In this document: piece after piece, positions 8,256 through 16,652 of the stretch
Layout of the letters: each line of letters begins with the position of its first letter
Numbering within the stretch: the first letter of the stretch is position 1
From: a virus
Virus record (IMG/VR): IMGVR_UViG_3300030102_002597
Coordinates: 4,525 to 47,095 of that record
Strand: one strand, 5' to 3'
DNA: 42,571 nucleotides
Translations under genes and position numbers: made by a program
The notes under the pieces: generated by a model
Told to the model about the DNA's origin: nothing
Seen by the model: only the letters and a program-made list of their open reading frames with translations
Databases searched by the model: none

Positions 8256-9419
8256 TCACGCGGATATGTCCCTCACCTTTCCGTGCGCTCGATAGAATAA
8301 CTGCCATAGTTCTCCCATGGTGTGGAACATACCCATCTGTCCTAGCCTGTTAATCCCGAATGGGTCGCCAGTCTCGATACCAGACTCGTGGTACAGAGTT
8401 GGCTTGGCCGTGCAGAAGTATAGGTAATCCGTGTCGAGGAAATACATTCTCGACAGTTCGCCTGTGTCTGCGTGTACGTCCTTGGAAGGAATTAGTGGTA
8501 CGCCGTTGTAGGTTGCTACGACGAATCCTGCCTCCATACCGGGGACACCCTTGACTCCGTTCACACCGGGAACGACTCTCTTCATCTCGGTGAACCTCTG
8601 CTGTGGCTGAAGGAGTTGCTGAATCTTCTCAAGCGTATCGTAGCCAGTCAGCATGACCTTTGGCTGTCCACCCTTCTCCCAGATGCTTCGGAACATTCCG
8701 TCTATGATGTTCAGAGACAGAGCGCGAGCGGCTCCTGCGGAACCCGCGTCCACGTTGGAGTCGTACCATTGTGCTGAACCTGCACCTGCACCGTTCCTCG
8801 TGATGTTGTATTGATTGTGGTCTGCAATCGTGTCCACGAAGTCAGTTGCTGTCTCGGTGAAGGAAGACGAAAGAGTCCTGTCTAGGGACTCAAAGTCGTT
8901 TCCTGCGGCTAGATCAACGTCCTCTAAGAGCATCGTGTTGATGTGTTCGGCGTGGTGCTTTGCCATCTCCATCTTCATGACAGCCCTAGCGTCACCCAAT
9001 CCGTCGTCCTTGTCAGCGAGGAACATTGCAGTCTCGCTCAGGTCGAAGGTGTGAGCCACGGTCTTGGGCTTGGTAGCGACCTCTGCGAAGGTCGGCTTGC
9101 TCGTTTCTGGAAGAGTTCCGTTCTCAGGTAGTCCACCACCCTTTGTGAAGGAGGGCTTGTCTGTGACTACCCTCCAACCGCTCTTTTCCCAAGGCTTCTT
9201 TGGAAGTATGCTGAAAGCGTTGAACTCTTGGTTCAACTGCGACCAGACCTTTCTTCCGAAGATTGCTTGGTAGGTTCCGGTGGTACTGCTCACCAGAGGC
9301 GAGTCAGCCTTGAGGAGGTCAGTTCCAGAGTATGCCCATGCGTTTGCACCTGCACCTGCTCCGTAGTATAGCCTCTCCATGTCTTCAATTGTTCGTATGT
9401 ATCCTCTTGATCCACTCAT
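8256..9419 (-). CDS. Major capsid protein, HK97-fold type
   Basis: This 387-residue protein forms the icosahedral shell. I chose the ATG at 9419, preceded by AGGAGAAAGGAAGTG; a GTG at 9428 would add three residues. Recognisable features of HK97-type capsids are an early helical region (TIEDMERLYYGAG), a central aromatic and glycine-rich segment (WEKSGWRVVTDKPSFTKGGG), and a long helix-rich part (ARAVMKMEMAKHHAEHINTM). A C-terminal beta part follows (YNGVPLIPSKDV). The length is normal for the family. It follows the protease/scaffold gene by about 40 bases and precedes the candidate decoration gene, the canonical order. The identification rests on sequence style plus strict gene order. Confidence 0.82.
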   Translation of the reverse strand: MSGSRGYIRTIEDMERLYYGAGAGANAWAYSGTDLLKADSPLVSSTTGTYQAIFGRKVWSQLNQEFNAFSILPKKPWEKSGWRVVTDKPSFTKGGGLPENGTLPETSKPTFAEVATKPKTVAHTFDLSETAMFLADKDDGLGDARAVMKMEMAKHHAEHINTMLLEDVDLAAGNDFESLDRTLSSSFTETATDFVDTIADHNQYNITRNGAGAGSAQWYDSNVDAGSAGAARALSLNIIDGMFRSIWEKGGQPKVMLTGYDTLEKIQQLLQPQQRFTEMKRVVPGVNGVKGVPGMEAGFVVATYNGVPLIPSKDVHADTGELSRMYFLDTDYLYFCTAKPTLYHESGIETGDPFGINRLGQMGMFHTMGELWQLFYRAHGKVRDISA

Positions 9420-9458
9420 TTTTTTCACTTCCTTTCTCCTATCTCACCCGAAAAACGA

Positions 9459-10907
9459 TTACTCGCCCCTCAAAGCCCTCCTTGCTAGATCCTCTGTGGC
9501 CTTCCACCCGTCGAGGTCTGTACCCATCTGGGCAAACTCCTCGTGTGTAGGGATGCGAATGTCGGTCGTGTCAGGCGCGGCTGACTTGGCAATCTCGTCA
9601 GAGCCAGAGCGTAGGTTCTCAATCTCTGCCTTTAGAGTAGCAATCTGTCCGCCGTAGTCGTTTGCCTTCTGAACCTCTAGTGCGCGAGCAGTCTCGGCCT
9701 CGTAGCGAGCCTCCCAATCCTGCTTTACTAGGGACTTGAGTGCCTCTTCGTCGCGTAGTGCCGCGTATGCCGAGTATCCTCTCTCTAGGTCGTCAGAGGT
9801 TATGTCTCCTGCCTTGATTACGTTCTCGTTCCCGCTTGGTGCGTTGTATGCCATGTTAGCAACACCGGGTTGCTTGATGACGTACTTGTTGCCACCGGGA
9901 GCGGCTAGAGCGGGCATGGTTGGCTCGGTTGCGTCCTCGCCGCTTCCGATTTCGTCGCCCTGTCCTCTGTGAGAGTAGCCACCTTGGCCGTCCACTCCGA
10001 CCATGTATGCCTTCTCTAGGCCGTAGTGTTCCCTGAGTCCATCAAGGTCCACTCCCTGCTCGTGAGCGAACTTCTCAAGAGTGTCGATGTAGTCAAGAGC
10101 GTCCTGAGTGGACTTTCCAATCTCTTTCTTCTCCTTCATGTTCTCCTCTTTCTCTTTCTTGGGCATATTCTTGTCATCGTTATACATACCCTTGTCATCT
10201 GCTTTTTCTTCTGACTTGTCCAGTTTGCTGAGTATTCCACTCAGGCTATCCCTGATTTCCGTCAATGCTTCATTGTCCGTCATTTTTTCCACTTCCTTTT
10301 CATTGTCCATTTTTAGTATGGTATATCTGGCCTCTGGGTTGATTCCCTTTTTGCAGAGAGTTATCTCGTGCAACTCAAGGTCAGTAATCTCACGGTGGTT
10401 GCCATGCTCAGGTGTGTGCTTGGACACACGGAATAGGGCTTGGCCCCCTATTGAAAAGGCGCGGAGATCTCCATCTCGCACCTGCTTTTGCACTTCTCGT
10501 GCCTTCTGAATGTCGTTGCGAATCCTGCAAACGACGAATAGGCCGTGGTCGTCCACCTCGGACTTCCACACTCTGCCTTGTGAATCTGTGTAGGAAGGAA
10601 CTACCTCTCCGACTTGGATGCCGCTATGTGCTAGTTGCACGTTCCTGAATGCCGCGTTGTCCATGAATTTGCCAAAGGCCTTCTTTAGTGCGTCAGCAGG
10701 GATTCTGTCACCCTGCTTGTCCACCATGTCCACGCTTGCGTATCCGGCAACAAACAAATCGTTGCCGTTGTCCTGCTTGAGGATGAAGTCTGCTCCGAAA
10801 GCGGACCATCCAACTGAGGGTTCAAGCATCTCTGCGGTTGCCATTGTTTTGACCAATTTCTTACAATGGTATATCAATGACAACATGACAGGGCTGTCAT
10901 GACTCAC
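9459..10907 (-). CDS. Prohead maturation protease fused to a scaffold-like C-terminus
   Basis: The 482-residue protein has an HK97-like (S78/U35) prohead protease domain at about residues 35-200. Motifs are FVAGYASVDMVDKQGDRIP, a catalytic His in NVQLAHSGIQVGE (near 94), a catalytic Ser in LRAFSIGGQ (152), and LHEITLCKKGINPEARY near 180-195. The last ~280 residues are charged and helical (Lys/Glu-rich around 215-265), as expected for an internal scaffold cleaved during maturation. The longest frame starts at a GTG forming a GTGA overlap with the previous gene; the ATG at 10844 is an alternative. If the shared F-x-x-AW peptide is a packaging tag, this enzyme would be the candidate to trim it. 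Placement before the capsid gene supports the call. Confidence 0.85.
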   Translation of the reverse strand: MSHDSPVMLSLIYHCKKLVKTMATAEMLEPSVGWSAFGADFILKQDNGNDLFVAGYASVDMVDKQGDRIPADALKKAFGKFMDNAAFRNVQLAHSGIQVGEVVPSYTDSQGRVWKSEVDDHGLFVVCRIRNDIQKAREVQKQVRDGDLRAFSIGGQALFRVSKHTPEHGNHREITDLELHEITLCKKGINPEARYTILKMDNEKEVEKMTDNEALTEIRDSLSGILSKLDKSEEKADDKGMYNDDKNMPKKEKEENMKEKKEIGKSTQDALDYIDTLEKFAHEQGVDLDGLREHYGLEKAYMVGVDGQGGYSHRGQGDEIGSGEDATEPTMPALAAPGGNKYVIKQPGVANMAYNAPSGNENVIKAGDITSDDLERGYSAYAALRDEEALKSLVKQDWEARYEAETARALEVQKANDYGGQIATLKAEIENLRSGSDEIAKSAAPDTTDIRIPTHEEFAQMGTDLDGWKATEDLARRALRGE

Positions 10908-13900
10908 AGGGCTTTGTCATCACGAATGGCGGGCAGTACGTCGTTTTCATCCTCTTCGTGAGTTTTTTCTTTTCTTGGAATGCGAATCTTGGCTTTCTCC
11001 TCATTCACTTCTAAGACAGAATCTCCCTCCCCTGTCTCCACAATCATTTGGAGCGGTTTGAACATTCTCTTAGGATCGACTGCTTCTTCACCCTCTCTTG
11101 GGTTGCCGAAAGTAGTATTCTCTTCATCAGTAATATGTGTCGGACCTGTTGGTGCGGTTATGTCTGCTTGCATACCCGCCCAAGCACCCCCATCTGCTGA
11201 TGCCCTATTCATGCGAGGAAATGCAAACTTCTCCTGTATGTCATCATCAATCGCCTCATTGACTGTCCATCGCTTGTCATCCATCTGCTCAAGCCCGTAC
11301 TCTCCTGCATACTTGTCAAGAGTGCTTTCTTTGAGGCCATCAACCAAGGCTAGTATCTCCTTCGTGGTCTTTGCCTTGTCATCATGAGTTATGGCTTTAC
11401 GAGCGTGTCTCATCAAGTCAGAGATGCTTTTGTCATCGTCAAACTCAGATTCTGTTATGACCTCTGGAGCCTTGTCTATTGTCTTTTTCAGGTATGAAGG
11501 GATGTGTCTTAGAAGGGGATTCTCCGGTTCTATGTGATACGCGGCAACGGGACTCCATATCTTTGATTGTATCTTGGCGTTCTTGATGAGATACTCTGGT
11601 CCCTCGTATGATTCTATGAATATCCCATGCTCGTCCGTGTCAGTCTTGACTATGACTGGCTGATGTATGGATGGATACTCTAGGATAATATCGGAGCCTT
11701 TGACGCTGACCTCTGGCAACGGAGGGAGTATTGCCTCCTTGCTTATGTCGGTCTGTGCATAGAGAATCCATTTTGGATGCACTTCTTTGCCTTTCATGAA
11801 TGTCGAGGTCGCATCTCTAACTAGCAAGTCGTCCCTGTCCAAATTCGCTATTGCCTTTGCAAGGCCGTCCTGATCTGTATCGACACAGCAGTTTGGCGCA
11901 GGATAGTGAAGATTCTCGGTAGTCGAGTATAGCGTTCTTAGTATGTTCACCCTATCACTCAGAGGTTCCATGTGAATGTCATCTCCCTTGTGGACAAGAA
12001 GATCGACGACAGTTAGGACATCGCCATCAGCATACGCATCGAAGGTGACATCCCCTTCGATGGTGTCCTTCATCGACTTCTTGATTTTGCTTGAGAGACT
12101 AGAAGGCTCTATGCTCTTACCCGTTTTCTTCACAATCAAATGCCGTCCCTTTGGCTTTTTCTGGACAATCCAATTGCCAGTAAAGCCCTTCAAGTCATCA
12201 ATGTCATCTAGGTTCCTGAGAACGTGGGCGGGTTCTATGGTGTCCTTGAATACGCCTGTCGGCTTGTAGTCATCCGACTTCGCTAAGTCATAGGACAAAG
12301 TTGGGAAGCCCATTGTTGAATTATTGGACGCATATATTCCGGCAGTTGTATTCGGAGGTATGATTTGTTTCTTTGACCATTGGGGATCGACTGCACTAAC
12401 CAGTCCCTCATGTGCGGTTCTCTGTAAAGTCGTGAACGGTGTGTCTTTGATGGAAAACTCCGGGCTATCTGTGTCTCTGTTCCACTTCCATGCAAGAGTC
12501 GCGGGCATTGGATTGCCCCACCCGTCTGTGTTACCGCTATTGTAAGATGGTGGGGCCACAGATTCCGAGTTCGGACTGACAGGGCCGAATACCCCTCTCT
12601 TCATTGATTTCATGCCACTTGAGTAATCGGGAATCGAGTATTCAAAGTTATGAGTGTTATTTCCTCGTAAGAGTGAATACTCTGCGGCTTGCGCTAACTG
12701 TTGTATGTTGCCCCTTGCTATGGTCGAGAGACTAGGGTCAGTCCCATCTGGGGACAAGTGTTCCGCTCCGAATTGACTCATGATGTCAGTTGCCATTCTT
12801 CTCATAGTAGTAGCCAAGGCCTGATCCGTATTCTTCGCATGACGATTGTGCAGGTCGTAATACTCCATGTTTGAGTTAGGGTGTTCCTCCCTCAACCTAC
12901 CACTTCTAGGCTGATGCAAATCAGAGGTAGCCATTATGGCTTGACCTAGTTTGCTGAAATTGAATGCGCTTGATGGGATGGTCATGATGTTGCCTTGGCC
13001 TTCGATTGATTGTGGCGGTAGGTGTTGATGCCTAGAGGCATGACTCCAATTTGCCCTTCTCCTCTCAAAATCCATGCCCTCTCCCATGGACATCGGAGTA
13101 TGAGCATGAGCGTGTTCAGGTGTAGCATTAGATGAGACAGGGAAGTGAGAACCACTAAGCATATGCTGTCCCTCTATTGGGACGCCATCCGTAAGCATGG
13201 ACTTCAACCATCCATCACCGAACATCTTGGGATATGATTGCGATAAGAGGGACTTTAGTGACTCATGGTCACGACCGACTCCTCCCCAATACTGGAATGG
13301 CTCCCACCAATGGTAGTTATGTCCCGGTTCGCCTTCGATATATGGGGAGTAAAACATATCCTCTCCCGAAGCAGTAGGCCCACTTCGATCGCTTGGCCTC
13401 TGCCACCAAGCAGAGAGAGGGGTGTACCTGTCTCGCCAGTTCCTCAATGCCCTGTCCCATGTCATGCCCGTCTTCCCCTGCAAGTCATTCATGAGTTTCT
13501 TAGCGTCTGGGGAATCCATGTCCTCGGTCTGACTCATCTTTCCTACGATGTCAAGGAACCTCTCTATCTGTTCAGGCTCATTCCACTCAAGGCCAAAGAG
13601 ATATGGAAGCAGACCGAAGTCATTCGTCAAATGGTTTCTCTTCTGTTCAGCCCATTCCTCCTCTGACAATCCAGAGTTAGCGATTGACTTCTTATACATA
13701 CTCAAAACAGAGTTATCTGGCTGACCGTGCATCCTCGCCTCCTCACCCCTTCTCTTGTTTCTCCTCTCAGTCTCTTGGTGGTTTTCTCCTGAGCCGTTTA
13801 TGAAATCGAAGAGATGCTGAACATAGTGAGGCTCTCCCCATGCACTTCCATGTAACAAAGGGCAACAGTTTGAGTTACTGCCAAAGGGGTGGTGTTCGCC

Positions 13901-14209
13901 AAAGCGATTGCCTTCACTAGCCATGGGCCAGTCTGATGCATATGATGTTGAGACTTTCGTGTGTCCTGCTAGGAAGTCCTTGTAATCAGGCAGAACCATC
14001 TCGGAGGGAAGCAATGCCCCCTCCAAATCACGCATGGTGTATGGAGACTCAGGTGCTGACATGGCAAGCGCGGCCATGTCCTGCTTGGTTATCTCAGCAC
14101 CATCAAGCGTTTTCAGATACTCAGAGACTGGTGGACTCTTGCCGATTATGCAGGAGAGAACCACGTCAGTCCTGAGTTTGACCTGATCTGACATACTTCC
14201 CACCATCAT
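10904..14209 (-). CDS. Giant head-module protein containing a degenerate DNA-ligase-like nucleotidyltransferase domain
   Basis: The 1101-residue protein is encoded between small head genes and the protease. Residues 1-600 are hydrophilic, rich in His, Ser, Asn and Trp, with no recognised domain. Residues ~678-820 follow the motif order of ATP-dependent DNA ligases. A motif-I-like K-x-x-G-R is at 685-689 (KPKGR), a motif-III-like GDVTFDAY near 719, a motif-IIIa-like VVDLLVHKGDDI then LSDR at 734-753, and motif-IV/V-like LLVRD then FMKGKE and PKWILYA at 795-818. The conserved Asp of KxDG is replaced by Lys (687), so ligase activity is doubtful. The C-terminus is charged and helical. The first ATG overlaps the previous stop. 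Known head genes at this locus do not normally carry a ligase fold; role unknown. Confidence 0.7.
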   Translation of the reverse strand: MMVGSMSDQVKLRTDVVLSCIIGKSPPVSEYLKTLDGAEITKQDMAALAMSAPESPYTMRDLEGALLPSEMVLPDYKDFLAGHTKVSTSYASDWPMASEGNRFGEHHPFGSNSNCCPLLHGSAWGEPHYVQHLFDFINGSGENHQETERRNKRRGEEARMHGQPDNSVLSMYKKSIANSGLSEEEWAEQKRNHLTNDFGLLPYLFGLEWNEPEQIERFLDIVGKMSQTEDMDSPDAKKLMNDLQGKTGMTWDRALRNWRDRYTPLSAWWQRPSDRSGPTASGEDMFYSPYIEGEPGHNYHWWEPFQYWGGVGRDHESLKSLLSQSYPKMFGDGWLKSMLTDGVPIEGQHMLSGSHFPVSSNATPEHAHAHTPMSMGEGMDFERRRANWSHASRHQHLPPQSIEGQGNIMTIPSSAFNFSKLGQAIMATSDLHQPRSGRLREEHPNSNMEYYDLHNRHAKNTDQALATTMRRMATDIMSQFGAEHLSPDGTDPSLSTIARGNIQQLAQAAEYSLLRGNNTHNFEYSIPDYSSGMKSMKRGVFGPVSPNSESVAPPSYNSGNTDGWGNPMPATLAWKWNRDTDSPEFSIKDTPFTTLQRTAHEGLVSAVDPQWSKKQIIPPNTTAGIYASNNSTMGFPTLSYDLAKSDDYKPTGVFKDTIEPAHVLRNLDDIDDLKGFTGNWIVQKKPKGRHLIVKKTGKSIEPSSLSSKIKKSMKDTIEGDVTFDAYADGDVLTVVDLLVHKGDDIHMEPLSDRVNILRTLYSTTENLHYPAPNCCVDTDQDGLAKAIANLDRDDLLVRDATSTFMKGKEVHPKWILYAQTDISKEAILPPLPEVSVKGSDIILEYPSIHQPVIVKTDTDEHGIFIESYEGPEYLIKNAKIQSKIWSPVAAYHIEPENPLLRHIPSYLKKTIDKAPEVITESEFDDDKSISDLMRHARKAITHDDKAKTTKEILALVDGLKESTLDKYAGEYGLEQMDDKRWTVNEAIDDDIQEKFAFPRMNRASADGGAWAGMQADITAPTGPTHITDEENTTFGNPREGEEAVDPKRMFKPLQMIVETGEGDSVLEVNEEKAKIRIPRKEKTHEEDENDVLPAIRDDKAL

Positions 14210-14994
14210 AGGCGGGCATATATCTGCTCTATCTTACTTGCTATCTCATCAATGATGCCTAGTTGGCCGGGATTTGCTTGCTTCTTGATTGTAGCAAGTG
14301 CCTCCTCAACCTTGTCACGATACATGGACCCGCCAGTCCCTCCATCGTTAAGTTTCATGTGCAAAGACGAACCCTCGACATCATATCCCGTTTTGTAAAC
14401 GGAGGGCATATTGTAGTTCTCGCTAGTGATTGACTTCTTTGGGCCATCCTCCGTGTAAGGCAGGAGTTGGTTGTAGTGAGGGCCGTGTGCGGGTATCTCA
14501 GTCTCACCGGATATTTCCACATACATCGGCTTCACGTCGCTTCCTGACTTCTCTTGGAAATACTTCTGGAGGAAGTCAGACGTAGGATCGGACTTCTTAA
14601 CGTCCCCACACTCTCTATCGCATTGTGCTTTTTGCTCTGCTGAACACTCAGAGTATTTCTTGCCGAACTTCTTCATGCAATACTTGTTCTTCTCGCTCAT
14701 GTCAGCCTTCTTGATTTTCTTCTTCCCTGACATTGCGGCCTCGATAGCCATGCCTCTCTTCTCCTCATAACCTGACAACTTGCCGTCTTTATCCAAATCT
14801 GCCTTGTCCTTGTTCCTGACTTGCTTCTTTACTCTTCCTTTGCCACAGGTAGGGCAGTCGTCCTCCTTGCACATACCTCCAGACTCCATGGACATACACG
14901 AGTTCTTCTCAATACCCATTGCCTTTTCGATTTGCTTGACAATAGCCAGTAGTTCGCCTTCTGCTGATTCCTTAAGCGGGTCATAGTATCTCAT
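14206..14994 (-). CDS. Head-module protein with cysteine cluster and EF-hand loop
   Basis: I chose the ATG at 14994 because it forms an ATGA overlap with the preceding stop; the longest frame (to 15024) adds ten residues. The ~262-residue protein has an N-terminal helix (LLAIVKQIEKAMGIEK), a Cys cluster (C33, C42, C47, C50; CPTCGKG), and a canonical 12-residue EF-hand loop at 66-77 with Asp at 1, 3 and 5, Gly at 6 and Glu at 12 (DLDKDGKLSGYE). A second Cys-rich basic segment follows (YCMKKFGKKYSECS, CDREC). The C-terminal part is helical. Calcium and zinc binding are inferred from these motifs. No specific function is recognised; a structural or assembly role is likely from position. Confidence 0.7.
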   Translation of the reverse strand: MRYYDPLKESAEGELLAIVKQIEKAMGIEKNSCMSMESGGMCKEDDCPTCGKGRVKKQVRNKDKADLDKDGKLSGYEEKRGMAIEAAMSGKKKIKKADMSEKNKYCMKKFGKKYSECSAEQKAQCDRECGDVKKSDPTSDFLQKYFQEKSGSDVKPMYVEISGETEIPAHGPHYNQLLPYTEDGPKKSITSENYNMPSVYKTGYDVEGSSLHMKLNDGGTGGSMYRDKVEEALATIKKQANPGQLGIIDEIASKIEQIYARL

Positions 14995-15317
14995 TCTCTC
15001 ATCTCCCTTTCTGCATCTTCCCACTCAGCCAGTTCGTCATACCTAGACTTGGTAATCATGTCTCCACTACCGGAGAATGGACCTGCCACGGCTGTGTTCT
15101 CAGTATCCCTGTTCAATGGGTCGAATGTCTCTGCGGCATGAGGTGTGACCATGGAAATCCATCCTGCCTTCCTCATCATTATGGCAGGGTCTTCCTGATT
15201 CTTCTCCAGTATGGCGTTCTCCGCCTCTAGGTTCTCGATGCGGGCCTTGAGTATCTTGACCTCCTCCATCAGTTCCTTCGCTAGTTCGATAGACTCCTTC
15301 GTGTCCTTGTCGCTCAT
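14991..15317 (-). CDS. Small coiled-coil head-module protein
   Basis: I chose the ATG at 15317 because it forms an ATGA overlap with the previous stop; the frame extends to 15395 but that extension lies wholly inside the upstream gene. The ~108-residue protein has a clear leucine-type coiled coil in its first half (IELAKELMEEVKILKARIEN, LEAENAILEKN). A conserved-looking segment, WISMVTPHAAETFDP, follows. It may oligomerise and act as an assembly chaperone or internal head protein; this is inference from the coiled coil and position. Confidence 0.6.
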   Translation of the reverse strand: MSDKDTKESIELAKELMEEVKILKARIENLEAENAILEKNQEDPAIMMRKAGWISMVTPHAAETFDPLNRDTENTAVAGPFSGSGDMITKSRYDELAEWEDAEREMRE

Positions 15318-15772
15318 TGCATCGGCCCCCCTTGTGCCATTTGGCTTGCGTCCATAGCCATTAGGTGATTGAACTTGACTCCTAATGCCCCCCAACTGTC
15401 TTTCAAATCTTGCAAATCCTGCCCAAATAACACCAAGCCTCTTTCAAAATCAGATATTTCCTGACCATCGACATTATGCGCCCTCTGAGTATCGAGCATA
15501 CTTTTTAGTTCAACCACCCTTCCTTCCACCTGAGCAAAAGTGGAAGTCACGTTATCATACGCTCTAGCCGCATCGGACTTGGGCGGGCCACCTAGTCCGG
15601 GTATCGCCGCCGCCGCTTGTTCCTGTGGAGGTTGGAGATTCTGAGGCTTTGCCTCCATCATGCCCATGGGGTCCACCTCTTGCTTTAGCAGGGACAAATC
15701 ATCGCGTTGTCGCAATGCCCTCATTCTCTCAGCAAGAGAACCATCGGATTTCCATGCCATGTCATCACTCAA
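15314..15772 (-). CDS. Hydrophilic head-module protein, unknown family
   Basis: The 152-residue protein starts MSDDMAWKSDGSLAERMRAL at an ATGA overlap with the previous gene. It has a Pro/Gln/Ala-rich linker (LQPPQEQAAAAIPGLGGPP) near residues 45-65 and a helical C-terminal half (VEGRVVELKSMLDTQRAH, GLVLFGQDLQDLKDSW). No enzyme motif is visible. Its place in a tightly coupled run of small genes after the portal suggests a minor head or scaffolding role. Confidence 0.6.
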   Translation of the reverse strand: MSDDMAWKSDGSLAERMRALRQRDDLSLLKQEVDPMGMMEAKPQNLQPPQEQAAAAIPGLGGPPKSDAARAYDNVTSTFAQVEGRVVELKSMLDTQRAHNVDGQEISDFERGLVLFGQDLQDLKDSWGALGVKFNHLMAMDASQMAQGGPMQ

Positions 15773-16137
15773 TATACTGTATGCTCGCGGAAGATTCTAT
15801 CTGTTCTCCCTGCACGAACGACGCCAAGGGCGATAGCACCGTCATTGGGTGAGAGGTTGCCTTCGTTATTGTCGAATTTCAGTATTTGACCGAGTTGAAC
15901 ATCTGACTTCTCTGAGGCCTTTGTAAGAGAGTCGAAGAGTCCTAGATCGTTGGTAATCATTGACAATGCGTTCTTGGCATCGTTCAGGTGTTTCTCCACG
16001 TCATCTCTATTGTTCAGGTCTATTGCTTTCTGCATTGCTTCGACAGAAGCCAATGCCCTGCGAGTCATTGGGTCCATTTTCTTGAGGCTAAATAACTGGT
16101 CGTCACTCATGTCGCTCGCCCTCGCTAGAAAAACCAT
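15769..16137 (-). CDS. Small helical head-module protein, unknown family
   Basis: The frame is 122 residues and mainly helical (LASVEAMQKAIDLNNRDD, VEKHLNDAKNALSMI), with a short beta-like C-terminus (GAIALGVVRAG). The ATG at 16137 is the longest start; an internal ATG at 16110 (MSDDQLFSLKK) preceded by AGGGCGAG may be the real one. It follows the tagged 16140-16652 gene by 2 bases and overlaps the next gene by 4. Function unknown. Confidence 0.6.
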   Translation of the reverse strand: MVFLARASDMSDDQLFSLKKMDPMTRRALASVEAMQKAIDLNNRDDVEKHLNDAKNALSMITNDLGLFDSLTKASEKSDVQLGQILKFDNNEGNLSPNDGAIALGVVRAGRTDRIFREHTVY

Positions 16138-16139
16138 GC

Positions 16140-16652
16140 TTAATGAGAATTCCCCCGCTCGCTACCCGTGAATTTACGATCGATACGGTTGATGGCACTA
16201 TCTGCATTGCCGATTTTCTTGCCACCCATGCCCTTGTCTCTCTTGTCACCTTTCTTGCCTCTGCTCGATGCCCCATCATGCCTCTTCATGTGCGTGGGCG
16301 ACTTGCTTCCTCTTGCCTGTTCGCCATACTCAGTCTGACCCAATGGCTTGAGTTCCGTCCCACGAGTGGTGTGCTTGGCTTCTCTCAATTCCATGGATTT
16401 GCCAACGTCATCTTCGTAGTGTTTTGTTTCACGCAATCTTCGTAGTATTTTGAAATTAGGACGATACCCCGTATTATTATTTACCAATTTAAATTCATAT
16501 TCAGGCATCTGCGCTTCTAGGATATTCTTGGCTCGTAACATCCCCATAGTGCTTGTTCCGGGCATGAGAGGATCGATTTCTTCCCATCCATCGTCACGAG
16601 GATATGCTCCTGCCTTTTTCATTACAGTCCAAGCCGTATCAAATACGCTCAT
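16140..16652 (-). CDS. Basic protein with the shared N-terminal F-D-x-A-W peptide, next to the portal
   Basis: The 170-residue protein begins MSVFDTAWTVMKKAG, the same short peptide found on many genes at the other end of the window. A middle region (LRAKNILEAQMPEYEFKLV) and a strongly basic, Gly/Lys/Arg-rich C-terminus (RGKKGDKRDKGMGGKK) follow and may bind DNA. Its ATG overlaps the portal stop by 4 bases. It is the only member of the tagged set inside the head module, which suggests the peptide has to do with the virion. A DNA-binding internal protein is a reasonable inference. Confidence 0.7.
   Translation of the reverse strand: MSVFDTAWTVMKKAGAYPRDDGWEEIDPLMPGTSTMGMLRAKNILEAQMPEYEFKLVNNNTGYRPNFKILRRLRETKHYEDDVGKSMELREAKHTTRGTELKPLGQTEYGEQARGSKSPTHMKRHDGASSRGKKGDKRDKGMGGKKIGNADSAINRIDRKFTGSERGNSH

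Noticed and set aside
10108-10509. Plus-strand open frame of 133 codons, Ser/Phe-rich
   Set aside because: It is the mirror of the Lys/Glu-rich scaffold part of the protease gene; composition is an artefact of reading the opposite strand.
11750-12190. Active ATP-dependent DNA ligase
   Set aside because: The conserved Asp of KxDG is Lys and motif III has Asp in place of Glu, so catalysis is doubtful.
13265-13666. Plus-strand open frame of 133 codons
   Set aside because: It is opposite the 1101-residue gene, whose reading frame is continuous and codon-like; no independent support.
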